From Imtechella halotolerans (GTDB lineage Bacteria; Bacteroidota; Bacteroidia; Flavobacteriales; Flavobacteriaceae), in the NCBI RefSeq assembly GCF_028743515.2, contig NZ_CP117969.2, positions 67,001 through 131,000 on the forward strand: 64,000 nt of DNA, read 5' to 3'. The translations under genes were made by a program, and so were the position numbers. Shown piece after piece: positions 52,288-62,012 of the stretch. Positions within the stretch are counted from its first letter, which is position 1. Each line of letters opens with the position of its first letter. The notes under the pieces are model-generated. The model ran no database searches and was not told the origin of the DNA. It saw only the letters and a program-made list of their open reading frames with translations.

Positions 52288-52671
52288 TTATCTGCTGGCT
52301 TCAATAATGGTTCCTTTAATTTTTAACACCTTTGTTGGTGTATCTGAATTAGAAAGCACCGTAATAGTTTTGCGAATTGGGCCAACACGGGTAGTGTCAT
52401 ATTTTACTTGAATCTTTCCAGTTTTTCCTGGAGCAATTGGCTCTTTTGGCCATTCAGGTACAGTACAACCACAGCTTGAATTAATTTTAGTAATCACCAA
52501 AGGGGCATTTCCTGTATTTGTAAATTCAAACACTCGAAGGCCATCACTTCCTTTTTGTATGGTGCCATAATCAATTTCATCTGTTTTAAATTCCATCTTC
52601 GCAACAGCATTTTGGGCGCTTACCGTAACGGTAAATGCTGCTAAAAATAGTAATGTAATTAACTTTTTCAT
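52288..52671 (-). CDS. DUF1573 domain secreted protein
   Basis: A 127-aa exported protein: signal peptide (LITLLFLAAFTVTVSAQ) and one immunoglobulin-like domain with FKTDEIDYGTIQKGSDG, FTNTGNAPLVIT and the two cysteines of the NSSCGCTVPEWP loop. DUF1573 is common in Bacteroidota envelopes, with unknown function. It is a single-gene unit bounded by a terminator on one side and the valS promoter region on the other. Confidence 0.9.
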   Translation of the reverse strand: MKKLITLLFLAAFTVTVSAQNAVAKMEFKTDEIDYGTIQKGSDGLRVFEFTNTGNAPLVITKINSSCGCTVPEWPKEPIAPGKTGKIQVKYDTTRVGPIRKTITVLSNSDTPTKVLKIKGTIIEASR

Positions 52672-52741
52672 GGTTAAAGATTTATGATAATTATTGTAAA
52701 TGTAGGCACTTTTTACACTATATGCAAAACAAACATTTGTT

Positions 52742-52771
52742 TTTGTAATCGTTGCGTATTACCTACTTTTG
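52742..52771 (+). promoter_or_regulatory. promoter of valS
   Basis: The clearest promoter in the window: -33 TTTG at 52742-52745, then 18 bases, then -7 TACTTTTG at 52764-52771 (TAnnTTTG). The ATG follows 29 bases later. An inverted repeat of AAACAAA/TTTGTTT overlaps the -33 region and may be coincidental. Confidence 0.65.
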
Positions 52772-52800
52772 CAAATTAAATAACAAAAAGCAAGCCAAAA

Positions 52801-55434
52801 ATGGAAATCCCATCTAAATACGAATCGCAACAAGTAGAGAATAAATGGTATGCTTACTGGATGAAAAACAATTACTTTCATTCGGTTCCAGACTCTAGAG
52901 AACCTTACACAATTGTAATACCACCTCCCAATGTGACTGGAGTGTTACATATGGGGCATATGCTGAATAATACTATTCAAGACGTTTTAATACGCCGTGC
53001 TCGACTAAAGGGATACAATGCCTGCTGGGTGCCTGGAACTGACCATGCTTCTATTGCGACAGAAGCCAAAGTCGTGGCGAAGCTAAAAGAACAAGGTATT
53101 CAGAAATCTGAAATAAGCCGTGAGGATTTCTTAAAGCATGCTTGGGAGTGGACTCATGAGTATGGTGGGGTTATTTTGGAGCAGTTGAAAAAATTGGGAT
53201 GTTCATGTGACTGGGATCGGACAAAGTTTACCATGGATGAGGATATGTCGGCCTCCGTAATTCGTGTCTTTGTTGATTTGTATAATAAGGGATTGATATA
53301 TAGGGGATACCGTATGGTTAACTGGGATCCTGAGGCTAAAACTACCCTTTCCGACGAAGAAGTTATTTATGAAGAGAGACAAGGGTTGCTATATCATTTG
53401 GCTTATGCCGTTGAAGGAAGTGAAGAAAAGGTGGTCATTGCAACTACCCGCCCTGAGACAATTTTAGGGGATACGGCAATTTGTATTCATCCAGAGGATG
53501 AACGATATACTCATTTACATGGTAAAAAGGCAATTGTGCCTATAAGTGGTCGTGTAATTCCAATTATTTTAGATGAGTATGTCGATAGAGAATTTGGTAC
53601 GGGATGTTTGAAAGTTACACCAGCTCATGATGTAAATGATAAAGAATTAGGAGAAAAACATGGATTAGATGTAATTGATATTTTTAATGAAGATGCGACC
53701 TTAAATGCCTATGGTCTACATTATCAAGGTAGAGATCGTTTTGAAGTTCGTAAAATGATTGCTAAAGAGCTGGAGGAAAAAGGCTTCTTGGTAAAGACTG
53801 AAAATCATATTAACAAAGTTGGGACTTCTGAAAGAACGAAGGCTGTTATTGAACCACGATTGTCGGATCAATGGTTTCTTAAAATGGAAGACCTAGCTGA
53901 GCCAGCTCTAAAAGCGGTGTTAGAAACGCAAGAAATAAAATTATATCCTAAGAAGTTTGAGAATACCTACCGCCATTGGATGGAAAATGTGCGTGATTGG
54001 AATATTTCACGTCAATTATGGTGGGGACAACAAATACCTGCCTATTACTATGGGTCGGAAAAACACGAGTATGCTGTAGCAGAAACCAAGGAGGCTGCTT
54101 TGGCTCTGGCCCAAGCAAATAGTGGAAATATGGCGCTTACACTTGAAGATTTACGTCAAGATGAAGATGCCTTGGATACTTGGTTCTCATCCTGGTTATG
54201 GCCAATGAGTGTTTTTGGAGGTATAATAGATCCTGATAATGAAGAGATAAAGTATTATTATCCTACTAATGATTTGGTTACAGGACCTGACATTCTTTTC
54301 TTCTGGGTAGCACGAATGATTATTGCAGGATACGAATATGAAGGTAAAAAGCCATTTAATAATGTGTACCTCACAGGATTAGTGCGTGATAAACAACGTA
54401 GAAAGATGTCTAAGTCGTTGGGGAATTCTCCAGATGCGCTTAAACTTATTGAAGATTATGGAGCTGACGGTGTAAGAGTAGGATTGTTGTTGTCATCTGC
54501 CGCCGGAAATGATTTGTTATTTGATGAAGCTTTATGTCAACAAGGTAAAGGCTTTGCAAATAAAATATGGAATGCTTTTAGATTAGTTAAGGGATGGGAA
54601 GTAGACAAGGTCTTAGAACAGCCAGATACCGCTAATAAGGCTATTGCATGGTATGAGGCTAAGCTGCAACACACCTTAGTTGAAATAGAGGATCATTTTG
54701 CTAAATATAGAATTTCTGACGCATTAATGGCTATTTACAAATTGGTATGGGATGATTTTTGTTCTTGGCTTTTGGAAATGGTGAAACCCGCATATCAAGC
54801 ACCAATAGACTCAAAGACTTACAGTGGGGTTATTCAATTATTTGAATCGAATTTAAAGTTGTTACACCCATTTATGCCATTCTTGACAGAGGAAATTTGG
54901 CAACTTATAGAAGAGCGTACTCCGGAGCAAGCATTAATTATTGCTAAATGGCCGGAAATGAAGACATATGATGATTCATTGTTGCAGCAGTTTGAATTTG
55001 CAACGGAAGTTATTTCAGGAATACGTACGATTCGAAAAGAGAAAAACATACCGTTTAAAGATGTTCTCTCCCTATCGGTGCTTAATAATGAGAATGTCGA
55101 TTCAAATTGGGATACCACTATTGAAAAGTTAGGAAATATTGATTCTTTGGTGTATGTAACAGCTCCAGTAGAAGGAGCACTTTCTTTTCGAGTGAAGTCT
55201 AATGAGTATTTTGTTCCTGTTCAAGGAACTGTGGATGTAGTCGCTGAAATTGCCAAAATTGAAGAAGAGCTTGCTTATACAGAAGGCTTTTTACGATCTG
55301 TAAGAGGAAAGCTCTCTAATGAGAAATTTGTAAGTGGTGCTCCTGAGAAAGTGGTGGAAATGGAGCGTAAGAAAGAAGCAGACGCCCTAGCTACAATAGA
55401 AACCTTAAAACAGAGTCTGAAAAATCTTAAATAA
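52801..55434 (+). CDS. valS: valyl-tRNA synthetase
   Basis: A class I synthetase of 877 aa. The HIGH motif appears as GVLHMGHM near residues 47-54, and KMSKS as [12 protein letters not shown] near 530-540. The editing CP1 domain contains the [12 protein letters not shown] segment near 220, and the C-terminal coiled-coil arm is at about 810-877. The tRNA acceptor region and the [20 protein letters not shown] block near 398 are typical. It is complete and has a strong promoter and a following hairpin. Confidence 0.97.
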   Translation: MEIPSKYESQQVENKWYAYWMKNNYFHSVPDSREPYTIVIPPPNVTGVLHMGHMLNNTIQDVLIRRARLKGYNACWVPGTDHASIATEAKVVAKLKEQGIQKSEISREDFLKHAWEWTHEYGGVILEQLKKLGCSCDWDRTKFTMDEDMSASVIRVFVDLYNKGLIYRGYRMVNWDPEAKTTLSDEEVIYEERQGLLYHLAYAVEGSEEKVVIATTRPETILGDTAICIHPEDERYTHLHGKKAIVPISGRVIPIILDEYVDREFGTGCLKVTPAHDVNDKELGEKHGLDVIDIFNEDATLNAYGLHYQGRDRFEVRKMIAKELEEKGFLVKTENHINKVGTSERTKAVIEPRLSDQWFLKMEDLAEPALKAVLETQEIKLYPKKFENTYRHWMENVRDWNISRQLWWGQQIPAYYYGSEKHEYAVAETKEAALALAQANSGNMALTLEDLRQDEDALDTWFSSWLWPMSVFGGIIDPDNEEIKYYYPTNDLVTGPDILFFWVARMIIAGYEYEGKKPFNNVYLTGLVRDKQRRKMSKSLGNSPDALKLIEDYGADGVRVGLLLSSAAGNDLLFDEALCQQGKGFANKIWNAFRLVKGWEVDKVLEQPDTANKAIAWYEAKLQHTLVEIEDHFAKYRISDALMAIYKLVWDDFCSWLLEMVKPAYQAPIDSKTYSGVIQLFESNLKLLHPFMPFLTEEIWQLIEERTPEQALIIAKWPEMKTYDDSLLQQFEFATEVISGIRTIRKEKNIPFKDVLSLSVLNNENVDSNWDTTIEKLGNIDSLVYVTAPVEGALSFRVKSNEYFVPVQGTVDVVAEIAKIEEELAYTEGFLRSVRGKLSNEKFVSGAPEKVVEMERKKEADALATIETLKQSLKNLK

Positions 55435-55437
55435 TGT

Positions 55438-55459
55438 TAAGGCTCCGAATGGAGCCTTA
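55438..55459 (+). terminator. terminator after valS
   Basis: A 9-bp stem, TAAGGCTCC/GGAGCCTTA, with a GAAT tetraloop, 3 bases after the valS stop codon. The downstream T-run is short and interrupted, so termination may be partial. Confidence 0.6.
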
Positions 55460-55532
55460 TTATTTGTTAAAAAAATGGTAACTTGTATACCAGTGTAATG
55501 TACTAAACGTTCTAATATTAAAATAAAATTTT

Positions 55533-56003
55533 ATGAAGAAAATAGTAACTTTATTAATAGTGATTTCTGTAGTAATGGCTTGCGGAACTAGTAAAACTGT
55601 AAGGGAGTCAAAAAGAGTGATTAAAGGAGAATGGACGCTTAGCAGTGTGACCTATAATCAAGCAGGTACATATGCAGTAACGCTGCTTAATGATGCAACG
55701 AAAGAATGTTTCGAAGGAAGTTATTGGCGATTTATACCTAATAATAATTCAGGGGTATATACAATTTCAAAAACAGGATGTGCAGAAGGCGATCGTCATT
55801 TTATTTTTACCATTGATGAGGTTGATGCTGTCTCAGGGTACTATGATTTCCTCTTGAAGCCTACAGACGCTAAAGGAAGGTCGGAAACGAATGCAGGTTA
55901 CAGGATGCAACTTACAAATTTGTCTGAAACGATGATGACATGGCAGCAAACTTTGACGGTTGAGGGACGTCCCTTTGTAATTACCATGAATTTTATTAAG
56001 TAG
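55533..56003 (+). CDS. lipocalin-like lipoprotein
   Basis: A 156-aa predicted lipoprotein: signal peptide MKKIVTLLIVISVVMAC with lipobox Cys at 17, then a beta-rich domain beginning VIKGEWTLSSVTYN, which matches the lipocalin-like domain seen in many flavobacterial lipoproteins. Two further Cys (near 50 and 75) may pair. It probably sits in the outer membrane, binding a small hydrophobic ligand or acting structurally, but no ligand can be named. It is 32 bases upstream of the OmpA-like gene, so they are likely co-transcribed. Confidence 0.82.
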   Translation: MKKIVTLLIVISVVMACGTSKTVRESKRVIKGEWTLSSVTYNQAGTYAVTLLNDATKECFEGSYWRFIPNNNSGVYTISKTGCAEGDRHFIFTIDEVDAVSGYYDFLLKPTDAKGRSETNAGYRMQLTNLSETMMTWQQTLTVEGRPFVITMNFIK

Positions 56004-56035
56004 TATATTATTTTAAAAACATAAAACATATAACG

Positions 56036-56731
56036 ATGAAACGTATTTTAAAGCAGTCTGTAGTTTTTATTATGGTAACTTCTCTACTTGTTGGTTGTGA
56101 AGCTACTCGTAATGCTAATAACTCTCAGAAAGGAGCTGTAATTGGAGCAGCTGGTGGTGCAATTATTGGTGCAATTATTGGTAATAATGCTGGAAAAGGA
56201 GGAAACGGAGAATTGGGCGCTGTGATAGGAGGTGTTGTTGGTGGTACTGCTGGAGCAGTAATTGGAAATAAAATGGATAAACAAGCTCAAAAGATTGAGG
56301 AAGAAATACCAGGAGCAGTAGTTGAGCGAGTAGATGATGGAATTGTGGTAACCTTTGATGAAAATAGTGGTGTTTATTTTGATACTAATAAGTATAACAT
56401 TAATTCCGCGTCTCAGGCGACTCTTGATAAATTAATAAGTGTTTTAAAGGAATATCCAGATACCAATATTTTGGTGGTAGGTCATACAGACAGTACTGGT
56501 TCTGCTGAATACAATATGACATTGTCTAAAAATAGAGCCTATTCAGTTACAAATTATTTTACCAGTAAAGGTTTGAATTCTTCTCGATTCACAACCAATT
56601 GGTTTGGAGAAGAGCAGCCGTTGCATGATAATTCTACAGCGGAAGGAAGAGCTAAAAATAGAAGAGTAAATGTGGCCATCGTTCCTAATCAAAAGATGAT
56701 AGAAGATGCCAAACGTGAAGCAGGAAACTAA
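56036..56731 (+). CDS. OmpA-family lipoprotein with glycine-zipper region
   Basis: A 231-aa lipoprotein: lipobox around LVGCEAT (Cys near 21), then a glycine-zipper stretch (residues about 33-78: GAVIGAAGGAIIGAIIGNNA then GAVIGGVVGGTAGAVIGN), then an OmpA domain (about 110-220) with YFDTNKYNINSAS, VVGHTDSTGSAEYN and GRAKNRRVNVAI, which binds peptidoglycan. The overall plan matches YiaD-like proteins. It links the outer membrane to the wall. It forms a pair with the lipocalin-like lipoprotein upstream. Confidence 0.93.
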   Translation: MKRILKQSVVFIMVTSLLVGCEATRNANNSQKGAVIGAAGGAIIGAIIGNNAGKGGNGELGAVIGGVVGGTAGAVIGNKMDKQAQKIEEEIPGAVVERVDDGIVVTFDENSGVYFDTNKYNINSASQATLDKLISVLKEYPDTNILVVGHTDSTGSAEYNMTLSKNRAYSVTNYFTSKGLNSSRFTTNWFGEEQPLHDNSTAEGRAKNRRVNVAIVPNQKMIEDAKREAGN

Positions 56732-56752
56732 GTGATAAATTATAGGTAAAAG

Positions 56753-56776
56753 AAAAGCGGTTATTTAACCGCTTTT
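56753..56776. terminator. bidirectional terminator between the OmpA-like and ACBP genes
   Basis: A perfect 10-bp stem, AAAAGCGGTT/AACCGCTTTT, with loop ATTT and a following T-run. It ends 2 bases before the ACBP stop codon on the other strand. Confidence 0.9.
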
Positions 56777-56777
56777 T

Positions 56778-57035
56778 TTATGGGATAAATCTATTTACTA
56801 GATCAATATATTTTTCTTTTGCTTGTTTTTCCGATAAGTTGCGAGCTTGAAAAAGAGCATTTGTTTTAAAAGCATTGATTAGTGGTTTTCTGCTTCCAGG
56901 TGATGAATCGATTTTGTTGGCTATCTTATAGTAGGCATACAATCGCAATAACAAATCTGCCGGAAGGGGATCTGTATAACTGTTTACTTTGTTAACAGCT
57001 TCTTCAAATGCTTCATTTAATTCTTCTGTTGTCAT
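56778..57035 (-). CDS. acyl-CoA-binding protein (ACBP family)
   Basis: An 85-aa four-helix protein. The ACBP layout is visible: ELNEAFEEAVNKVNSY (helix 1), LPADLLLRLYAYYKIANKID (helix 2 with the Y-x-x-Y-K motif that binds the CoA phosphate), then RKPLINAFKTNALFQARNLS (the K of helix 3) and AKEKYIDLVNRFIP (helix 4). The canonical KWxxW of helix 3 is replaced by FKTNALF. Such proteins bind long-chain acyl-CoA in the cytosol. It sits 1 base after psd, in a phospholipid cluster, which fits a role in acyl supply. Confidence 0.87.
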   Translation of the reverse strand: MTTEELNEAFEEAVNKVNSYTDPLPADLLLRLYAYYKIANKIDSSPGSRKPLINAFKTNALFQARNLSEKQAKEKYIDLVNRFIP

Positions 57036-57036
57036 T

Positions 57037-57684
57037 TTAGTGAGCGATTATGTCAACTCCTCCTTTTACTTTTTGTCCTAAGATTACATTAACATTAGTG
57101 CCAATAGGCAAATAAAGATCAACTCTTGAGCCAAATTTAATAAAACCAGCATCTGCTCCTTGTGAAGCCATATCACCTTCTTTAGCATAGTTGACAATAC
57201 GCTTAGCGAGGGCTCCAGCAATCTGTCGATATAATACTTTGCCGTATACCTTATTCTCGACAACGATAGTAGTTCGTTCGTTTTCTTCGGAAGCTTTTGG
57301 GTGCCATGCAACTAGGTATTTCCCGGGGTGATATTTACTAAAAAGGATTTTTCCTCCAATCGGATATCGAGTTACATGCACATTGATAGGTGACATAAAA
57401 ATGGAAACCTGTAAACGCTTATCTTGAAAGTATTCTTTTTCAAACACTTCTTCTATAACAACAACTTTACCGTCAACTGGAGCAATAACGTGACTGTCGT
57501 TTGGTGTTGTTTTACGTTTTGGATTTCTAAAGAATTGTAGAATCAATACTAAAAATATAAGTGCAATTGCTTGAATGCTTTTTTCAAGCCAGATAGGCTC
57601 AATATAAAAATGAGCTAAAACACATGTGATTGCTACAATCGTAAATGTTACCAGAATGATTTTGTGGCCTTCTTTATGAAACAT
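57037..57684 (-). CDS. psd: phosphatidylserine decarboxylase
   Basis: Converts phosphatidylserine to phosphatidylethanolamine using a pyruvoyl group made by self-cleavage. The short (215 aa) form has two N-terminal membrane helices (about 8-50), then VIAPVDGKVVVIEEV near 67, VSIFMSPINVHVTRYPIGG near 90-110, and the cleavage site Gly-Ser in IKFGSRVDLYLP near 184. The partner PssA is at 27709-28437. It overlaps cdsA by 11 bp, so both enzymes of the pathway are translated together. Confidence 0.95.
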   Translation of the reverse strand: MFHKEGHKIILVTFTIVAITCVLAHFYIEPIWLEKSIQAIALIFLVLILQFFRNPKRKTTPNDSHVIAPVDGKVVVIEEVFEKEYFQDKRLQVSIFMSPINVHVTRYPIGGKILFSKYHPGKYLVAWHPKASEENERTTIVVENKVYGKVLYRQIAGALAKRIVNYAKEGDMASQGADAGFIKFGSRVDLYLPIGTNVNVILGQKVKGGVDIIAH

Positions 57685-58480
57685 AGTTGAAAATTTGTAA
57701 GGTTATATAGGCAAATGGTGCTGCAAAGATAAGGCTATCTAGTCTGTCAAGCAATCCCCCGTGACCAGGTAAAATTGCTCCGCTGTCCTTAACGTTAGCC
57801 ATACGCTTAAATTTAGATTCTACTAAATCACCTAAAGTACCCGTAACTACTACTACAACCGCCAGTAGTAACCACTTCCACAGACTAATACTATCTTCAT
57901 AAGCTGCTAGAATAAATGCCGCAGCTAATGAAAAAATTACCCCACCGATAAATCCCTCAATGGTTTTTTTGGGAGAAACACTTTCAAATAGCTTTCTTCT
58001 TCCAAAGGTGCGACCTACCAAATAGGCAAACGTGTCGTTTACCCAAATCAGAATAAAAATTCCTATAATCAGTAACTTGGCAAATGGAACAGTATGGTGA
58101 TAGGGTATTACGGTCAGAAAAAGACATCCACCTCCAATATAAAAAAGGCTAATGATAAATTTATGTGCATTTGTGAGAATCAATGGCTTTTTGGAATACA
58201 AGTTGCTGATTAAAAATAAATTAACTAACAAAGTGATAAGTAAGAGCAAACCTATCATAAAGTCTTCTTTGTTAAGGTAAATGTAAAACCACCATAAAAA
58301 CATAAAGGCTATAAAAATATAATAGCCACTGAGTTTTATTATTTTTTTGAATTCAAACAGACAGATTAAACCAAAAGCCAAAAAAAGAAAATCAAAGGCA
58401 TTAGGGTCTAACATTACTGCAGCTAGTAGTAAGAAAACATAGAGAATGCCAGTAATTGAGCGCTTAAAGAGTTCTTTCAT
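57674..58480 (-). CDS. cdsA: phosphatidate cytidylyltransferase
   Basis: Makes CDP-diacylglycerol from phosphatidate and CTP, the branch point for phospholipids. A 268-aa protein with about eight membrane helices. The C-terminal family signature KDSGAILPGHGGLLDRLDS, near 228-246, contains the D-x-x-x-x-P-G-H-G-G-x-x-D-R-x-D metal site; an earlier NDTFAYLVGRTFGRRKL segment is also typical. It is followed by psd and ACBP and preceded by LUD and ftsH, an order I recall as conserved in Flavobacteriia. Confidence 0.95.
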   Translation of the reverse strand: MKELFKRSITGILYVFLLLAAVMLDPNAFDFLFLAFGLICLFEFKKIIKLSGYYIFIAFMFLWWFYIYLNKEDFMIGLLLLITLLVNLFLISNLYSKKPLILTNAHKFIISLFYIGGGCLFLTVIPYHHTVPFAKLLIIGIFILIWVNDTFAYLVGRTFGRRKLFESVSPKKTIEGFIGGVIFSLAAAFILAAYEDSISLWKWLLLAVVVVVTGTLGDLVESKFKRMANVKDSGAILPGHGGLLDRLDSLIFAAPFAYITLQIFNYVS

Positions 58481-58525
58481 CTAAATTGTGTTAGTGCAAT
58501 ATAGGAGTATTTACCGCCCTGTGAA

Positions 58526-59134
58526 CTATAAATCTTCCAACAGCAGCAAATATAAGTTTTTACTGCTACTTCCATAGGTCATAAAGTCTTTTTCTTCTTT
58601 TATCTCGAAATGCTTTATAGTAGTGATATTGGATGGTATCTTGTCTTGATTTTTATTTTTTATACCACGTAGGCCTTCTCCAATATTTTCTACCAATTGA
58701 CTGGTAGTTGCATAAACAATAAAGTTGTCTGGTAACTCTTTTAATTTTTTCTCTTTAATTTGATTGGACGAGATTAGAATGGAGCCATTGTCAGCTACTA
58801 ATGCTTCGCAAGTGGTTAAAAAAGAAGCAGCATTAGGGTTTTGATGGGTATACTCAATATCAAAACCGTTGAAAACTCGTGGAAGTTGGTTGTCAATGCA
58901 GTACATTTGACCACCCTGCCATCGATTTTCAGTAAGTATATTTTCGAAACTTTCCAGTACTTCTTCCAATGAGTCACAGTAGATAAATTTGCCACCATTT
59001 TTTTTGAAATTGATGGTAAATTTTTCATCAACAGGTAATTGTATTTCCGGCATAAATTTGCCGCGTTCTTCATTAGTTTCGCTATCGGAATTTTTCTTAG
59101 AATTAAAATTAAATAATTTTCTAAACAGACTCAT
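58526..59134 (-). CDS. LUD domain protein (LutC/YkgG family)
   Basis: A protein of about 202 aa with an N-terminal basic, Asn/Lys-rich part and a LUD domain (about 60-202), visible as LTTCEALVADNGSILISSNQ and DNFIVYATTSQLVENIGEGL. LutC-type proteins work with LutA and LutB in lactate oxidation, but those genes are absent here. An in-frame TTG is at 59155; the ATG at 59134 (MSLFRKLFN) is preferred. It lies between ftsH and cdsA on the same strand. Its role in this cluster is unknown. Confidence 0.82.
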   Translation of the reverse strand: MSLFRKLFNFNSKKNSDSETNEERGKFMPEIQLPVDEKFTINFKKNGGKFIYCDSLEEVLESFENILTENRWQGGQMYCIDNQLPRVFNGFDIEYTHQNPNAASFLTTCEALVADNGSILISSNQIKEKKLKELPDNFIVYATTSQLVENIGEGLRGIKNKNQDKIPSNITTIKHFEIKEEKDFMTYGSSSKNLYLLLLEDL

Positions 59135-59532
59135 GTTTTGAGCTTGGGGATTCAATAATAGCTATCTCAGAGTAAAGATATAAAAAACTTACTTAATGCA
59201 TCTGTTTAATATTGTTTTTTGTCTTTTTTATGTCACATTGGGAGAAAGCAAACTTTTGTGTAGAATTCAGATAAGATAGAAGTTACATTATTTAGTTGTT
59301 GTTAGGGGATAAACCACCTGTTTTGTTTCCTATATCAGATTTATTTCCACCTTAATTTTTTCTTTGGTAATGGTAATAATGTACTATTTTGGCTATAAAA
59401 GTAGTGTTATTTTGTTTGTCAGTTTTAGACCTATCGATACCTTTTTAATTTAGGAAAAACACTGTTTAAACTAACGGTGAATGACGTAATTTGTTTTCTG
59501 AATTTCTCGTTGGAGTGAAGATGATGATTTTC
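59135..59532. other. non-coding gap between ftsH and the LUD gene
   Basis: About 400 AT-rich bases on the downstream side of ftsH. I see no tRNA, no convincing gene (the longest ATG frame is about 27 codons) and no repeat. It should contain the promoter of the LUD-cdsA-psd-ACBP run, but no exact TAnnTTTG on the minus strand was found. Confidence 0.5.
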
Positions 59533-59570
59533 AAAAAAAAACTAGACTGGGCAAGCCTAGTCTAGTTTTT
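59533..59570 (-). terminator. terminator after ftsH
   Basis: An 11-bp stem (ACTAGACTGGG with CCTAGTCTAGT, one G-T pair) around the loop CAAG. The A-run at 59533-59541 becomes a long T-run on the minus strand, so it stops rsfS-ftsH transcription 25 bases after the ftsH stop. Confidence 0.9.
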
Positions 59571-59595
59571 CTGTAGTTATAGTAAAGGAATACCT

Positions 59596-61545
59596 TTATT
59601 CAGTAACGCTTTCCTGTTGAGGTTCTTCTTGGTTAAAATTTCGTTCCCCAAAGATAGTTTCTAAATCATCTTTAAAAATAACTTCTCGTTCTAAAAGAAG
59701 ATTTGCTAATTCCGTAAGTTTATCCTTATTATCTTCCAATAGTTGAACTGCGCGTTCATACTGAGATTCAATAATAGTTGAGATTTCTTTGTCAATTATT
59801 TGAGCAGTCTCCTCACTATATGGCTTTGAAAAGTTATATTCAGATTGACCAGTTGAGTCGTAATAAGTAAGGTTACCAATCTTGTCATTTAATCCATATA
59901 TGGTCACCATGGCACGCGCCTGTCTTGTTACCTTTTCTAGGTCACTTAATGCGCCGGTAGAAATCTTGTTAAACATTACTTTTTCTGCTGCACGACCTCC
60001 TAAAGTGGCACACATTTCATCAAGCATTTGCTCAGTACGGACAATTTGTCTTTCTTCTGGAAGGTACCAAGCAGCTCCTAAAGATTGTCCTCTTGGCACT
60101 ATAGTTACCTTCACCAGTGGAGCAGCATGTTCAAGCATCCAACTTACTGTTGCATGACCAGCTTCATGGAAGGCAATCGTTTTCTTCTCATCAGGAGTAA
60201 TTATTTTGTTTTTCTTTTCTAGACCACCGACAATACGGTCTACCGCGTCTAAAAAGTCTTGACGATCTACTGCTTTTTTACCTTTACGAGCAGCAATTAA
60301 AGCAGCTTCATTACATACATTGGCAATATCAGCTCCTGAAAAACCTGGTGTTTGTTTCGATAGGAAATCCAAATCTAGGGTCTCTGAAGTTTTGATAGGG
60401 CGTAGGTGAACTTCGAAAATTTCTTTTCGTTCATTTAGATCAGGTAGGTCTACATAAATCTGTCTATCAAATCGACCTGCGCGCATTAGAGCCTTGTCAA
60501 GTACATCTGCACGGTTTGTAGCAGCTAGTACTATAACATTGGTGTTAGTTCCAAAACCATCCATCTCAGTTAATAGCTGGTTAAGTGTATTTTCACGTTC
60601 ATCATTTGAACCTGTAAAATTGTTTTTTCCACGTGCTCTACCAATAGCATCGATTTCATCAATGAAAATAATAGCAGGTGATTTTTCTTTTGCTTGTTTG
60701 AAAAGGTCACGTACTCGAGAAGCACCAACTCCAACAAACATTTCAACAAAATCAGAACCAGAAAGTGAGAAGAAAGGAACCCTAGCTTCGCCAGCTACAG
60801 CCTTGGCAAGTAATGTTTTACCAGTTCCCGGAGGGCCTACTAGTAAAGCACCCTTAGGGATTTTACCTCCTAATGAAGTGTACTTTTCAGGTTGTTTTAG
60901 GAATTCTACGATTTCCTGAACCTCCTCTTTAGCTCCTTCTAGGCCTGCAACGTCTTTAAAAGTGACCTTGGTGTCATTCTTTTCATCAAAAAGTTTGGCT
61001 TTTGATTTTCCAATATTGAAAATTTGGCCACCAGCACCTCCAGCACCACCACCTGACATACGACGCATTAAGAAAATCCAAATACCGATAATTAAAACAA
61101 ATGGTAATAGAGTGATTAATAAATCTCCAATTACGTTTTGCTCTGTTTTGTATTCTCTTGTAGTGGTAAGGTTGTTTTCTGCGACAATTTGATCGAACTT
61201 ATTTTCAAAATTGCTCAAATCACCCAATTCAAATTTGTATTGAGGAATTTCACTACTTGCACCGCTTGAAATAAGCGAGTTGTCTCCGCGTACATCTTTA
61301 TGAGCTTCTTTTTCAAGTGCTTCAGGGGTTAGGTATATTTTAGCTTCCCTTTTGTTAACAACTACAACTCTAGCTACATCACCATTTCTTAGAAATTCTT
61401 CAAATTTAGCTTGAGATGTTTCTTTGGGTTGGTACCACATTCCTCCTCCGGAGAAAAAGTTCATTCCGAAGATGAAAAGTAGTAGGATAGCATATATCCA
61501 ATAAGCTGAAAACTTAGGTCTTTTATTTTGTTTTTCTTTTGTCAT
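59596..61545 (-). CDS. ftsH: ATP-dependent zinc metalloprotease FtsH
   Basis: A membrane-anchored AAA+ protease for quality control. Two membrane helices (about 13-30 and 135-155), a periplasmic part between them, an AAA domain with [18 protein letters not shown] near 235-253, the pore region near 270, [15 protein letters not shown] and the arginine-finger segment RAGRFDRQ, and the peptidase HEAGH near 457. The 649-aa length is usual. It starts 2 bases after rsfS, so both are co-transcribed, and a terminator follows. Confidence 0.97.
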   Translation of the reverse strand: MTKEKQNKRPKFSAYWIYAILLLFIFGMNFFSGGGMWYQPKETSQAKFEEFLRNGDVARVVVVNKREAKIYLTPEALEKEAHKDVRGDNSLISSGASSEIPQYKFELGDLSNFENKFDQIVAENNLTTTREYKTEQNVIGDLLITLLPFVLIIGIWIFLMRRMSGGGAGGAGGQIFNIGKSKAKLFDEKNDTKVTFKDVAGLEGAKEEVQEIVEFLKQPEKYTSLGGKIPKGALLVGPPGTGKTLLAKAVAGEARVPFFSLSGSDFVEMFVGVGASRVRDLFKQAKEKSPAIIFIDEIDAIGRARGKNNFTGSNDERENTLNQLLTEMDGFGTNTNVIVLAATNRADVLDKALMRAGRFDRQIYVDLPDLNERKEIFEVHLRPIKTSETLDLDFLSKQTPGFSGADIANVCNEAALIAARKGKKAVDRQDFLDAVDRIVGGLEKKNKIITPDEKKTIAFHEAGHATVSWMLEHAAPLVKVTIVPRGQSLGAAWYLPEERQIVRTEQMLDEMCATLGGRAAEKVMFNKISTGALSDLEKVTRQARAMVTIYGLNDKIGNLTYYDSTGQSEYNFSKPYSEETAQIIDKEISTIIESQYERAVQLLEDNKDKLTELANLLLEREVIFKDDLETIFGERNFNQEEPQQESVTE

Positions 61546-61547
61546 GT

Positions 61548-61919
61548 CTAATAATTAGTTTGAATAGAGGTTACTTTGGCATCTCCCCAAAGGCCTTCAA
61601 TGTCATAATATTCTCTTACATGTTTTTGAAAAACATGTACCACCACATCCACATAGTCCATTAATACCCACTCGGCATTGTCCGTTCCTTCAACATGCCA
61701 AGGTTTGTCTTTGGTTTCTCTGCTTACAATTTTTTGGATGGAATTTACAATGGCATTAACCTGTGTGTTAGAGGAACCATTGCATATAATGAAATAGTCG
61801 CAAACCGTATTTTCTATCTCTCTTAGGTCAAGAATATCTATATCTTTCCCCTTTACCTCTTCTATGCCTTTTAAGATAACAGCAATTAATTGATCTGCAC
61901 TACCGCTCTTTTTTACCAT
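61548..61919 (-). CDS. rsfS: ribosome silencing factor RsfS
   Basis: A 123-aa protein that binds ribosomal protein L14 and blocks subunit joining in slow growth. The family pattern is clear: KGKDIDILDLREIENTVCDY, IICNGSSNTQVNAIVNSIQ, PWHVEGTDNAEWVLMDYVDV and VVHVFQKHVREYYDIEGLWG. It has an exact -7 promoter element 20 bases upstream and is followed by ftsH. Confidence 0.95.
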   Translation of the reverse strand: MVKKSGSADQLIAVILKGIEEVKGKDIDILDLREIENTVCDYFIICNGSSNTQVNAIVNSIQKIVSRETKDKPWHVEGTDNAEWVLMDYVDVVVHVFQKHVREYYDIEGLWGDAKVTSIQTNY

Positions 61920-61938
61920 TAATTTTAATTATTTTGCA

Positions 61939-61946
61939 CAAAGTTA
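61939..61946 (-). promoter_or_regulatory. -7 promoter element of rsfS-ftsH
   Basis: The minus strand reads TAACTTTG, exact TAnnTTTG, 19 bases before the rsfS ATG. It lies in the 93-base divergent gap with birA. Confidence 0.5.
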
Positions 61947-62012
61947 TTATTTTTTTGGTTTCATAACCATTGGATTTAACAATACGTTATAACCAAAACC
62001 AATTTTCTTTCT

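Noticed and set aside
52725-52745. AAACAAA/TTTGTTT inverted repeat near valS, considered as a T-box leader
   Set aside because: T-box leaders are much longer and structured; the 60 bases upstream of valS also hold a normal -33/-7 promoter.
56084-56290. Minus-strand frame rich in Ser/Asn/Thr inside the OmpA-like gene
   Set aside because: It is the reverse reading of the glycine-zipper repeat and has no independent support.
59135-59595. Possible tRNA or small RNA in the gap after ftsH
   Set aside because: No cloverleaf, no CCA-type end and no independent promoter-hairpin pair other than the ftsH terminator.
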